A DNA stretch of 64,000 bases from an uncultured bacterium (GTDB lineage Bacteria; Bacteroidota; Bacteroidia; Bacteroidales; Bacteroidaceae), in assembly GCA_946188155.1 (NCBI GenBank), contig CAMHUC010000006.1, forward strand, positions 31,934 through 95,933, read 5' to 3'. Every line of letters starts with the position of its first letter. Within the stretch, counting starts at the first letter, position 1. The position numbers and the translations under genes are program-made. This document shows, in pieces, positions 43,348 to 51,222 of this stretch. The notes beneath the pieces were generated by a model. That model was given only the letters and a program-made list of their open reading frames with translations, ran no database searches and was not told the DNA's origin.

Positions 43348-43454
43348 TTTAGGAAAGAAATTAGAATAATTAGAATAATTACTTCCACAAATTGTTATTA
43401 TAATATTCTAATTTTTGGCATAATTATTCTAATTATTCTAATTTCTTTCCTAAA
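43348..43454. repeat. Perfect 34-bp AT-rich inverted repeat between cbiK and the TonB receptor gene
   Basis: Arm 43348-43381 pairs exactly with 43421-43454 around a 39-base loop. Each arm holds short tandem units (aattagaata). It would form a very stable hairpin in the intercistronic RNA and may stop or slow transcription or protect mRNA ends. Confidence 0.8.
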
Positions 43455-43469
43455 TATTTATCTCCATCC

Positions 43470-44633
43470 TTACTCTGGATTCTTGGAGTGATAATAGTCG
43501 AGAGGCTCGCCGTCGATGGCATCCTGGGTGTGGTCCATCCATACCTGACGGATGGTGGGCAGTTCGAGCAGGCCCTTCTCAATCATCGTCTCGTCGTTGC
43601 ACTCGTAGCCCATGTGCTGGAAGAACATCTTCCACGAGGTGTCTTCCACCTCGCCCTCCTCGTTGGCGGTGAACTTCGTGCCGTCCCAGTTGTCGTCATC
43701 GTTGCCGGCCATGTCGTTGTGGCCGTGGTCGCCGTCGATCGACATCAGCGGGTGGCAGTACACCTTGCCGCCGGTGATGCCGGCAGCCTGCATACGCTCC
43801 AGCACGTCGGTCTTGAAGTTGTCCATCATGTCGACCGTGCCTACGAAGTACTTCGGGCTGTACTCCTGCAGGGCAATCTCCAGTTCGTAGTAGCGCACGT
43901 TGGCCTTGTAGGTATCATAGCTGTCGGGGTTGCCGTGACCCATGAAGGCTACAACGCCCTCCTTGACCTTGTCGCTGTAGAGCGCATGGAGTTGCTTGGC
44001 CACCTCGGGCACGTCCTCCATCGAGTCCTGCAGCAGGGGCACGCCGAGTTTCAGCGTCACGTTGGCCAGGTAACTGTCGTCGAGGTCGCCGTTGGCATTG
44101 TTGGCGAAGTCCTTGATGTAGTTGATCACGCGAGTGTACTCCTCACCGGGAATCACCTGGAGCGACTGCACCACAATCTCTGAGTACTGCACATCCTTGT
44201 CGGCAAAGGCGTTGAGCCAGAAGGGGGGCGCGTAGTAGTTGCGCGTCACGCCGTTCTCGCCGGCAGCGGCGCGGTTGATGCAGATGGCCGACGAGTAACT
44301 CAGGAAGATGTCGTAGTTGGGGAAGGCTGCCTTGTAGGCCTCGATGGTGGTGTCGAAGGCGTTGAAGGCCTGCTCCCAGGTGGAGCCGAAGGCCACGAGC
44401 AGGATGGCCTTGTCGTGCTTCTTGTTCAGCTTGACGTTGTCGGTGACGAGGGCCTGGTAGCGCGACCAGTTGTTGTCCTGCACCACGGGCTTCTCCTTCT
44501 CCACGATGACCTCCACGGGCACCTCTTTCTCTACAATCTTCTCGACGATCTTCTCGTCCTTGCTACAGGCGGTGAAGCCTGCGGCGATGCACACGGCCAG
44601 CGCGGCCAGTGCCATGTTCTTAATCTTGTTCAT
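43470..44633 (-). CDS. cbiK: Sirohydrochlorin cobaltochelatase, lipoprotein form (CbiK)
   Basis: The protein begins with a lipoprotein signal (lipobox GFTAC, Cys 23) and a KIVEK-repeat linker, then a CbiK fold: KAILLVAFGSTWEQAF, VVAFMGHGNPDSYDTY and YFVGTVDMMDN, with a histidine-rich GDHGHNDMAGND. CbiK inserts cobalt into sirohydrochlorin at the start of anaerobic B12 synthesis. Here it is predicted to be exported and lipid-anchored. In the metal-ligand motif I would expect glutamate after VGTV but see aspartate. It lies between two TonB receptor genes in the riboswitch operon, overlapping the upstream one by 14 bases. Confidence 0.85.
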   Translation of the reverse strand: MNKIKNMALAALAVCIAAGFTACSKDEKIVEKIVEKEVPVEVIVEKEKPVVQDNNWSRYQALVTDNVKLNKKHDKAILLVAFGSTWEQAFNAFDTTIEAYKAAFPNYDIFLSYSSAICINRAAAGENGVTRNYYAPPFWLNAFADKDVQYSEIVVQSLQVIPGEEYTRVINYIKDFANNANGDLDDSYLANVTLKLGVPLLQDSMEDVPEVAKQLHALYSDKVKEGVVAFMGHGNPDSYDTYKANVRYYELEIALQEYSPKYFVGTVDMMDNFKTDVLERMQAAGITGGKVYCHPLMSIDGDHGHNDMAGNDDDNWDGTKFTANEEGEVEDTSWKMFFQHMGYECNDETMIEKGLLELPTIRQVWMDHTQDAIDGEPLDYYHSKNPE

Positions 44634-46815
44634 TGTCTCTTGATTTGGAATTAAACTTATTGTTAGTGAATTTCAGTTTCTTGCCTTGGGCGAACCTAAG
44701 GGTCAGCGTACCGTAGACGGTGCGCCCGGGACTGGTCGTGCCCAGGTGCAGGCCGTGGGGCGTGCGGTCAACATAGTTGAAGATGTTGTCGATGCCGGCC
44801 TCCAGGCGCAGCAGCCACTTCTTGCTGAGAGGCAACTCGTGGTTGGTGCTGATGCGCCATATCTGGTAGCCCTTGCCGTCGCCGTTGATCTGATAGTAGC
44901 GCTTCGACGACATACGCCCGTAGATGCCGACGCCGGCATGGTAGGCCCTCGAGAAGTCATGGCTCCAGGTGACCATCCAACTGCCTTTGTGGTGTGCCGT
45001 GCCGTCGATGGTGACGTCTACCAGCCGCTCGTGGGTCGTGTCGTATTTCCTGGCATCGGTGTCGAGATAACTGTAACTGCCTCCCAGGAGCCACTCGCGA
45101 CCGATGCGCCAGCGCAGGCTCACGTCGATGCCACGGGTCTTGGCCGTCTCCAGGTTCTGATACTGGCGGGTCTTGATGGGGTCGTAGGTAACGATATACT
45201 CGGCCGGAGCCTGCGTGTTGGGGATGGTCACGAGGGTGATCATGTCGCTCACACGGTTCAGATAGCCCGTCACGGTCAGGTTCAAGCCCTGCCAGTTGTA
45301 CTCGCCGCTCAGGGCGAAGTAGTTGGAGGTCTGCGGCTTGAGGGCTTCATTGCCCAGATAGAGGTAGGTGGCGTTCATGTAGCGGATGTAGCGGTAGTGC
45401 TGCTCCTTGGGCGTGGGGGTCTTGAAGCCCTGGCTCCAGGTGGCGCGCAGGCGCAGGCCGCTGCCTATGGAGAGCATGGCCGAGAGTTTGGGGGTGAGGC
45501 GGAAGCCGAACTGGCCGTTGTGGTTCAGACGGAGGCCGCCGGTGAGGGAGACGGCGGAGGTACCACCGTTTACTGGACAGCGCCACTCGTCCTGGAGGTA
45601 GAGGGCCTCGGTGTGGTCGGTGGCCTTGCCGTCGACGACGCGCATCGGGGCCTTCAGGTAGTCGTAGCGCCACTCCATGCCGCCGCTCAGGCGGTTGTCG
45701 GCCGTCAGGGTGAAGATGCCCTTCAGGTGGGCCATCGTGCGCTGCTGGTCGCTCTGCAGTTCCTCGTCGTCGGGGAAGTAGGGATAGTAGGGCGTGAATT
45801 TGCCCTGTGGGTCGTAGCCGTCGGTCAGGGTGACGGCGGTATAATAATAGTAGTACGCGTGGCGGTCCCAGTTCACGTCGAGGGTGATGGCATCGCCGTT
45901 GCCGGCCGTCAGTCCGTGGAGCCATCTGCCGCCTGCTGCCAGGCTCTGGTTACGGTACTCCATGTCATAGGTTTTCACGTCTACGGCAGCATACTTGCCG
46001 CTGGGGCGGTAGATGCGCTTCCAGTAGGTGCTGCCCTCAGCATAGAGTTCGAGACCCTTCGCAGGCTCGTAGGTCAGTCGTTCCGACACCTGCCAGTTGG
46101 TGTGGCGGTTGACGGTCATGTTGCGCGAGTCCTCTATCAGGAACTCCGTCTGCGCAGGGTCTTCCGTCGCCGTGTTCTGCCAGCCGTCGGAGTGCTGCAA
46201 CTGGAAGTTGGTATAACTCTTCACCCGACCGATGGCGAAGCCCAGACCGTTGTGCTGGCGCAGGTCGCCATAACTGCCGCCACGGGTGGAGTTCTCCAGG
46301 AGCAGACCCTCGTCGTGGCGCTTGGTGATGACGTTGATGACACCGGCGATGGCATCGGAGCCATAGAGGGCACTCGAGGCACCCTTCACGATTTCTATCT
46401 TCTCGATGTTGTGCGGGTCGATGAGCGACAGGTCGTTCTGCCCGCCCACGTCGCCGTGGATGCGCTTGCCGTCGATGAGCACCAGGATATAGTCGTTGCC
46501 CAAGCCGTTGAGTTGCATCTGCGAGCCCATGTCGTCCTCGTTGAAAGCGAACGATGCCGTCAGTCCCGCGAGGATGTCCTGCAGGCTTTTGCCGCCAAAG
46601 TTGCGGAGCATACGGGCGGTGATGACCTCCGTCTGCACGGGGGCATCCTTCAGCAGGTGCTGCGTGCCGGTACCCGTCACCACCACCTCCTGCAGACTGT
46701 CGGAACGCCATACGTCGCTCTTCACCGGGGCTTGACCGCCAGCCCTCTGAGTTTGCGCCCCGACGGTCGCGACTGCGCATAAAGCCAGCAGTCCTACTGT
46801 CAGTCCTTTCTTCAT
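44620..46815 (-). CDS. TonB-dependent outer-membrane receptor (BtuB-like), riboswitch-controlled
   Basis: I chose the ATG at 46815 (MKKGLTVGLLALCAVATVGA, a signal peptide); an in-frame ATG at 46839 is less likely. The plug carries SLQEVVVTGTGTQHLLKDAPV and LNGLGNDYILVLIDGKRIHGD, and the barrel follows to a C-terminal LTLRFAQGKKLKF region. It is the first gene after the cobalamin riboswitch, so it should be shut off when B12 is plentiful, supporting corrinoid uptake. Its 3' end overlaps cbiK by 14 bases. It shares plug motifs with the second receptor of the operon, suggesting duplication. Confidence 0.9.
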   Translation of the reverse strand: MKKGLTVGLLALCAVATVGAQTQRAGGQAPVKSDVWRSDSLQEVVVTGTGTQHLLKDAPVQTEVITARMLRNFGGKSLQDILAGLTASFAFNEDDMGSQMQLNGLGNDYILVLIDGKRIHGDVGGQNDLSLIDPHNIEKIEIVKGASSALYGSDAIAGVINVITKRHDEGLLLENSTRGGSYGDLRQHNGLGFAIGRVKSYTNFQLQHSDGWQNTATEDPAQTEFLIEDSRNMTVNRHTNWQVSERLTYEPAKGLELYAEGSTYWKRIYRPSGKYAAVDVKTYDMEYRNQSLAAGGRWLHGLTAGNGDAITLDVNWDRHAYYYYYTAVTLTDGYDPQGKFTPYYPYFPDDEELQSDQQRTMAHLKGIFTLTADNRLSGGMEWRYDYLKAPMRVVDGKATDHTEALYLQDEWRCPVNGGTSAVSLTGGLRLNHNGQFGFRLTPKLSAMLSIGSGLRLRATWSQGFKTPTPKEQHYRYIRYMNATYLYLGNEALKPQTSNYFALSGEYNWQGLNLTVTGYLNRVSDMITLVTIPNTQAPAEYIVTYDPIKTRQYQNLETAKTRGIDVSLRWRIGREWLLGGSYSYLDTDARKYDTTHERLVDVTIDGTAHHKGSWMVTWSHDFSRAYHAGVGIYGRMSSKRYYQINGDGKGYQIWRISTNHELPLSKKWLLRLEAGIDNIFNYVDRTPHGLHLGTTSPGRTVYGTLTLRFAQGKKLKFTNNKFNSKSRDNEQD

Positions 46816-46865
46816 TTCAAAATGTCTTGCTTTCCGCACCGCTAACTCCTGAGCGGACGTACTAT

Positions 46866-47046
46866 CGCTTTTCTGACGGCAGGTCTTCTGACTTTCTCCA
46901 GTCTGCCTTACCTTCCCGGCTTCTATCGCCAGTGGCGTTATACAGGCAGACCTCTAAATCGGAGATCACAGCTGCAGGAACAGTCCCGGATTCTCACCGG
47001 ATTCCCTTACATCGAGGCGACATTCAGCCGCCTGATTGCCAAATCG
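46866..47046 (-). promoter_or_regulatory. Cobalamin (adenosylcobalamin) riboswitch
   Basis: On the minus strand the leader contains the B12 box AGTCAGAAGACCTGCC (46893-46878), GGGAATCCGGTGAGAATCC with GGGACTG, and GCCGGGAAGG, the conserved core elements of the cobalamin riboswitch in the right order. It lies between a promoter (47058-47051) and the TonB receptor/cbiK/cbi operon, about 50 bases before the first ATG. Binding of B12 would reduce expression of the operon. Confidence 0.93.
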
Positions 47047-47050
47047 GGTG

Positions 47051-47058
47051 CAAAGGTA
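47051..47058 (-). promoter_or_regulatory. -7 box TACCTTTG for the riboswitch operon
   Basis: TACCTTTG on the minus strand ends just before the riboswitch. The palindrome GGTTATAACC (47073-47082) lies 14 bases upstream between the divergent promoters. Confidence 0.55.
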
Positions 47059-47102
47059 CAAAACTTTTTGGTTATAACCGCATAAATATGGAATATTTTT
47101 CC

Positions 47103-47110
47103 TACCTTTG
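47103..47110 (+). promoter_or_regulatory. -7 box TACCTTTG for cbiA-cbiP-cbiB
   Basis: TACCTTTG ends 5 bases before ATG 47116, so transcription should start at or next to the start codon. No riboswitch lies on this strand. Confidence 0.55.
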
Positions 47111-47115
47111 CCCCG

Positions 47116-48375
47116 ATGAATGCAAGTTTTATGATTGCGGCACCCATGAGCGGCTCGGGCAAGACCACCATTGCCCGGGGGCTGATGGCACTCTTTCGCG
47201 AGAAAGGCTACACCGTGCAGCCCTTCAAGTGCGGCCCCGACTATATCGACACCAAATTCCACACGGCGGTATGCGGTCGTCCGAGCGTCAACCTCGACAC
47301 CTTCATGGCCACGCCGGAGCATGTTCGTGAACTCTTCGACCGCTATGGCCGCGATGCCGACATCTGCATCGTGGAGGGGATGATGGGACTCTTCGACGGC
47401 TACGACCGCGACCGCGGCTCGTCGGCAGAGATAGCCCGCGTGCTCGGCATCCCCATCGTACTGGTGGTCGATGCCCGCTCGGCAGCCTACTCGACGGCAG
47501 CCCTGCTCTCCGGCTTCCTCCATTTCAGGAGCGATGTGCGCATCGCCGGCGTTATATATAATAAGGTGGGCTCGCCCCGCCACGAACAGATGCTCCGCCA
47601 GGTGTGCGACGACCTGAAAATCAACTGTCTCGGCTGCATCCCTAAGAGCCAGGAATTCGAGCAGGGCTCACGCTACCTGGGACTGGACTTTACGAAAACA
47701 TCTGACATATTCGTGCTCGCTGAGATGCTCGGAAAACACGTCGAAATCTCTGCCCTGGGGAAACTGGGACTTTCCTCCGGGGAAAGTCCGACTTTGCTCC
47801 GGGGAAAGTCCGACTTTACTCCGGGCAAAGTCAGAGCCCTCGTAGCACGCAGTCAGGAGGCCTTCTCATTCATCTATCAGGAAACCATTGATAATTTCGG
47901 ACAAATAGAATTCTTCGACCCTGAGACACAAGTGGCCGACCTCAACGGCATCGACCTGCTCTACCTGCCAGGCGGCTACCCCGAGAAACATCTGGAAGCG
48001 CTGGTACAGAACGAAGCCTGCCGCCAGGCCATCCACGACTATGCCGGGCGGGGCGGAAGAATCATCGCCGAGTGCGGCGGCATGATGTATCTCTGCCGAA
48101 GCATCGTCACCGACGCGGGCGAATACCCGATGTGCGGCGTGCTGCCCTACTCTATCACCGCCCGCAAGGCTGACCGCCATCTGTCGCTGGGCTACCGCCG
48201 CTTCACGCTCGACGGCAGGGAGTATCGGGGGCATGAGTTCCACTACACACAGTTTCTGGGCGAAGCGCCTCCATCGGCCGCCCAGGTCTATAATGCCAAG
48301 GGCGAGCCCGCCGAGACGCCCATCATCAAATACAAGAATGTCTTAGCAAGTTACACGCATCTCTATGTCACCTAA
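47116..48375 (+). CDS. cbiA: Cobyrinate a,c-diamide synthase
   Basis: The 419-residue protein has the ATP-binding N-terminus MIAAPMSGSGKTTIARGLM, FKCGPDYIDTKFH, and a class I glutamine-amidotransferase C-terminus with LYLPGGYPE and IIAECGGMMYL (catalytic Cys). It amidates the a and c side chains of cobyrinate. Residues about 218-240 (LSSGESPTLLRGKSDFTPGK) form an extra loop between the synthetase and amidotransferase parts, encoded by three 22-bp repeats. A -7 box 5 bases before ATG 47116 implies a leaderless message, or the true start is ATG 47131. It overlaps cbiP by 11 bases. Confidence 0.93.
   Translation: MNASFMIAAPMSGSGKTTIARGLMALFREKGYTVQPFKCGPDYIDTKFHTAVCGRPSVNLDTFMATPEHVRELFDRYGRDADICIVEGMMGLFDGYDRDRGSSAEIARVLGIPIVLVVDARSAAYSTAALLSGFLHFRSDVRIAGVIYNKVGSPRHEQMLRQVCDDLKINCLGCIPKSQEFEQGSRYLGLDFTKTSDIFVLAEMLGKHVEISALGKLGLSSGESPTLLRGKSDFTPGKVRALVARSQEAFSFIYQETIDNFGQIEFFDPETQVADLNGIDLLYLPGGYPEKHLEALVQNEACRQAIHDYAGRGGRIIAECGGMMYLCRSIVTDAGEYPMCGVLPYSITARKADRHLSLGYRRFTLDGREYRGHEFHYTQFLGEAPPSAAQVYNAKGEPAETPIIKYKNVLASYTHLYVT
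47768..47833 (+). repeat. Three 22-bp palindromic repeats in frame inside cbiA
   Basis: Units at 47768-47789, 47790-47811 and 47812-47833 share gactttnctccgggnaaagt with few changes. Because 22 is not a multiple of 3, each copy is read in a different frame (LSSGES, TLLRGKS, DFTPGKV); only three copies together (66 bases) keep cbiA open. The same unit is found at 24899-24964. Confidence 0.85.
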
Positions 48376-49846
48376 GTTACACCCTATCATGTTCGCAGGT
48401 ACGGGCAGCGATGTAGGCAAGAGCATCGTTGCTGCCGCTTTCTGCCGCATCTTCAGGCAGGACGGCTACAGGCCTGCACCCTTCAAGGCGCAGAATATGG
48501 CCCTCAACTCCTATGCCACTCCCGACGGGCTGGAGATAGGACGTGCGCAGGCCGTCCAAGCTGAAGCCGCAGGCATCGCCTGTCATACCGACATGAACCC
48601 CTTGCTACTGAAGCCCCAGAGCGACCACAGGTCGCAAGTGATTCTCAATGGCCGGCCGATTGGCAACAAGAGTGCCTATGACTTTTGGGGCAGCGAGCAG
48701 CGAGGAGTGAGGACGGAGGTCTGCGCCGCCTTCGACCGCCTGGCCGCGCGCTACAACCCCATCGTGATGGAGGGCGCGGGCAGCATCGCCGAGATCAACC
48801 TGCGGGCCACCGACCTGGCGAACCTGCCCATGGCGCGCCACGCCCATGCCGACGTGATACTGGTTGGCGACATCGACAGGGGTGGCGTTTTCGCCTCCGT
48901 CTATGGCAGCCTCGCCCTCCAGACACCGGAAGACCGCCGACTCATCAAGGGTATCATCATCAATAAGTTCCGAGGTGACATGCGCCTCTTCGACGAGGGG
49001 CGCCGCATGCTGGAAGACATCTGCGGCACGCCCGTGCTCGGCGTGATACCTTATTTCAAGGATATCCACATCGAGGAAGAGGACTCTGTGGCCCTGGCCC
49101 AAAAGTCATTTGAGATGCAGCAAGGCAAGGTGAACGTTGCCGTCGTCATGCTGCAGCACCTCTCCAACTACACCGACTTCGATGCCCTGGAACAAGACCA
49201 GCGCATACATCTCTTCTATACAAACAACGTGGACGACATCCTCAAGGCCGACATCATCATACTGCCCGGTACGAAGTCGACGCTCCACGACCTCTACGAA
49301 CTGCGACGCAACGGCTGTGCGCAGGCCATCGTCAAAGCCCATCGCGAGGGGGCTGCCGTGCTCGGCATCTGCGGCGGCTACCAGCTCATGGGCATCGAGG
49401 TGTGCGACCCGCACCACGTGGAGGGCGACATCGACCGCCTGCCTGGCCTCGGCCTCCTGCCAGTCACCACCACGATGAGCGGCGAAAAGGTGACGCGACA
49501 AGTAGCGTTCACCATGCCGACGGGCCACGAGGGAACGGGCTACGAGATACACATGGGCGAGACCCGACTCTTCGGCGACGCAGAGTCCCGCCCCCTGGTG
49601 GCCTTGCACGACGGGCGCAAAGACGGCTACGTCGTCGACAACAAGTGCATGGGCACCTACGTCCACGGCATCCTCGACAATGCCGCCTTTGTGGATTTCC
49701 TGCTGCAGCCTTTTGGCGACAAGCTCTGTGAAGGCGGCAAGTCGTTCGACTATGCTGCCTTCAAGGAAACTCAATACGACAAACTGGCTGACCACGTACG
49801 TCAGCATGTCGATATGGCACGCGTCTATCAAATACTTAATTCTTAA
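48365..49846 (+). CDS. cbiP: Cobyric acid synthase
   Basis: The 493-residue protein matches CobQ/CbiP: MFAGTGSDVGKSIVAAAFCRI, PFKAQNMALNSYATPDGLEIGRAQ, VILVGDIDRGGVFASVYGSL, IKGIIINKFRGD, and the amidotransferase site AVLGICGGYQLMG with a C-terminal GTYVHGILDN. It amidates side chains b, d, e and g. It overlaps cbiA by 11 bases and shares TAATG with cbiB. Confidence 0.94.
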   Translation: MSPKLHPIMFAGTGSDVGKSIVAAAFCRIFRQDGYRPAPFKAQNMALNSYATPDGLEIGRAQAVQAEAAGIACHTDMNPLLLKPQSDHRSQVILNGRPIGNKSAYDFWGSEQRGVRTEVCAAFDRLAARYNPIVMEGAGSIAEINLRATDLANLPMARHAHADVILVGDIDRGGVFASVYGSLALQTPEDRRLIKGIIINKFRGDMRLFDEGRRMLEDICGTPVLGVIPYFKDIHIEEEDSVALAQKSFEMQQGKVNVAVVMLQHLSNYTDFDALEQDQRIHLFYTNNVDDILKADIIILPGTKSTLHDLYELRRNGCAQAIVKAHREGAAVLGICGGYQLMGIEVCDPHHVEGDIDRLPGLGLLPVTTTMSGEKVTRQVAFTMPTGHEGTGYEIHMGETRLFGDAESRPLVALHDGRKDGYVVDNKCMGTYVHGILDNAAFVDFLLQPFGDKLCEGGKSFDYAAFKETQYDKLADHVRQHVDMARVYQILNS

Positions 49847-50793
49847 TGTTCAATGTTCAATCCTTAATCCTCGGCTGGCTGCTCGACCTCGTCATCGGCG
49901 ACCCGCAGCGGCTCCCGCATCCCGTCGTCGGGTTCGGGCGCATGATTGCGCTCGCTGAGCACCGTCTGAACAAGGGGGCGCACCGCCAGTTGAAAGGCGC
50001 ACTGACCGCCGTCAGCCTGATTGTGTTCGTATTCGTCTTCGTCGCCCTGATCCGCTGTGCACTGTCGCTGCTGCCTTTGGGCACGGAGCTGGTGCTTCTC
50101 TTCGATGCCGTCGCCGTGTTCTATTGCCTGGCGGGCACGACACTAGTCCGCGAAGTGCGGGCCGTGTTCCTGGCACTCGACCGCTCGCTAGAAGAGGGGC
50201 GCCGACAGGTGGCACGCATCGTGGGGCGCGACACATCGGCACTCTCTGCCCAAGAGGTAAGGACGGCCGCGCTGGAGACACTCGCCGAGAACCTGAGCGA
50301 CGGCGTCGTCGCCCCGCTCTTCTGGCTGCTGATGCTGGGCACACCGGGCATGATGGCCTATAAGATGGTGAATACGCTCGACTCCATGATCGGCTATCGC
50401 ACGAAGCGCTACCGCGCCTTCGGCTGTTGGGCAGCACATATCGACGACGTGGCCAACTATATCCCAGCGCGCCTGACGGCGCTGCTGATGGTCTTGGTGT
50501 CTGGTCGCCCGGGGCTATGGAGCTTCGTGTGGCGATACGGCAGGTGTCACGCCTCGCCCAACAGCGGCTATCCGGAGGCAGCGCTGGCCGGCATTCTGGA
50601 CTGCCGCTTCGGCGGGCCGCACGTCTATTTCGGCGAACGCGTGGACAAGCCCTTCATCGGCGACAATGACCGGGCGCTCACCACTGCCGATATGCGCACG
50701 GCAGTACGGATCAACCGGCTGGCCGAAACGGCCATGATCATCGTTGCCCTTCTAGCACGGACGGCTGTCTCGCTTATCGGAAATACTTGGTAA
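49846..50793 (+). CDS. cbiB: Adenosylcobinamide-phosphate synthase
   Basis: The 315-residue membrane protein begins with LILGWLLDLVIGDPQRLPHPVVGFGRMI, the CbiB/CobD signature, and has NLSDGVVAPLFWLLMLGTPGMMAYKMVNTLDSMIGY in parts and a SPNSGYPEAALAG motif. It attaches aminopropanol phosphate to cobyric acid. The stop of cbiP and this ATG share one base (TAATG). Its first codons lie in a short-repeat sequence (ttcaatgttcaat) like those at other boundaries. Confidence 0.92.
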   Translation: MFNVQSLILGWLLDLVIGDPQRLPHPVVGFGRMIALAEHRLNKGAHRQLKGALTAVSLIVFVFVFVALIRCALSLLPLGTELVLLFDAVAVFYCLAGTTLVREVRAVFLALDRSLEEGRRQVARIVGRDTSALSAQEVRTAALETLAENLSDGVVAPLFWLLMLGTPGMMAYKMVNTLDSMIGYRTKRYRAFGCWAAHIDDVANYIPARLTALLMVLVSGRPGLWSFVWRYGRCHASPNSGYPEAALAGILDCRFGGPHVYFGERVDKPFIGDNDRALTTADMRTAVRINRLAETAMIIVALLARTAVSLIGNTW

Positions 50794-50821
50794 TGCCGGC
50801 ATCGTCGAAAGGATTGTTGTC

Positions 50822-51061
50822 CTATAGGAGAGGGACGGAGGAGAAGTCGTTGTCGACGCCTACGTCGACGACGCGGAGGTGGAAGCCATGCTGTCGGCAG
50901 AACACGTTCACGCCGCCTCCACCACGGGTAAAGTTGAGCATCTGCTGCCACGTGACCTCGCGAGGGCTGACGCTGATGCCCTCACGCTCGATGCCATGGT
51001 CGCCGCCCAGCAGCAGGTGGCAGGGATGGGCGAACGACGGCTGCAGCGTCTGGGTTTGTAG
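50822..51061 (-). pseudogene. cobT: Decayed fragment of cobT (nicotinate-nucleotide-DMB phosphoribosyltransferase)
   Basis: Reading the minus strand from 51061 gives QTLQPSFAHPCHLLLGGDHG, then IEREGISVSPREVTWQQMLN, FTRGGGGVNVFCRQHGFHLR and VVDVGVDNDF, closely the GDHG...EVT...GGGVN...DxGVD region of CobT (about residues 40-105 of some 350). It then meets an in-frame TAG at 50824-50822. No start codon begins the frame and most of the enzyme is absent. A -7 box TATCTTTG sits upstream at 51088-51081. This explains the gap 50794-51080, where no intact gene is found. Confidence 0.75.
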
Positions 51062-51185
51062 GTTTGTTGCAAAATTGGATGCAAAGATACAACTTTAGCC
51101 GCAGATTACGTGCGTTTTGCGGACTTTTATTCCTAATTAATTTAAAAATCTGTATAAACCGTATAATCCGTAGGAAAAAAATAAC

Positions 51186-51193
51186 TACCTTTG
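51186..51193 (+). promoter_or_regulatory. -7 box TACCTTTG for the large fusion gene
   Basis: TACCTTTG lies 29 bases before the ATG at 51223. Confidence 0.5.
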
Positions 51194-51222
51194 CACATAT
51201 TTTAATAATATAGCTAAACGAA

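Noticed and set aside
44686..46782. A 698-codon open frame on the plus strand opposite the first TonB receptor gene
   Set aside because: It lies wholly antisense to a gene with clear receptor motifs, its translation is Val/Ala/Gly/His-rich with no family signs, and such antisense frames are common in GC-rich genes.
47768..47833. CRISPR-like array in cbiA and at 24899-24964
   Set aside because: The 22-bp units are directly adjacent without spacers, palindromic, and no cas genes are present.
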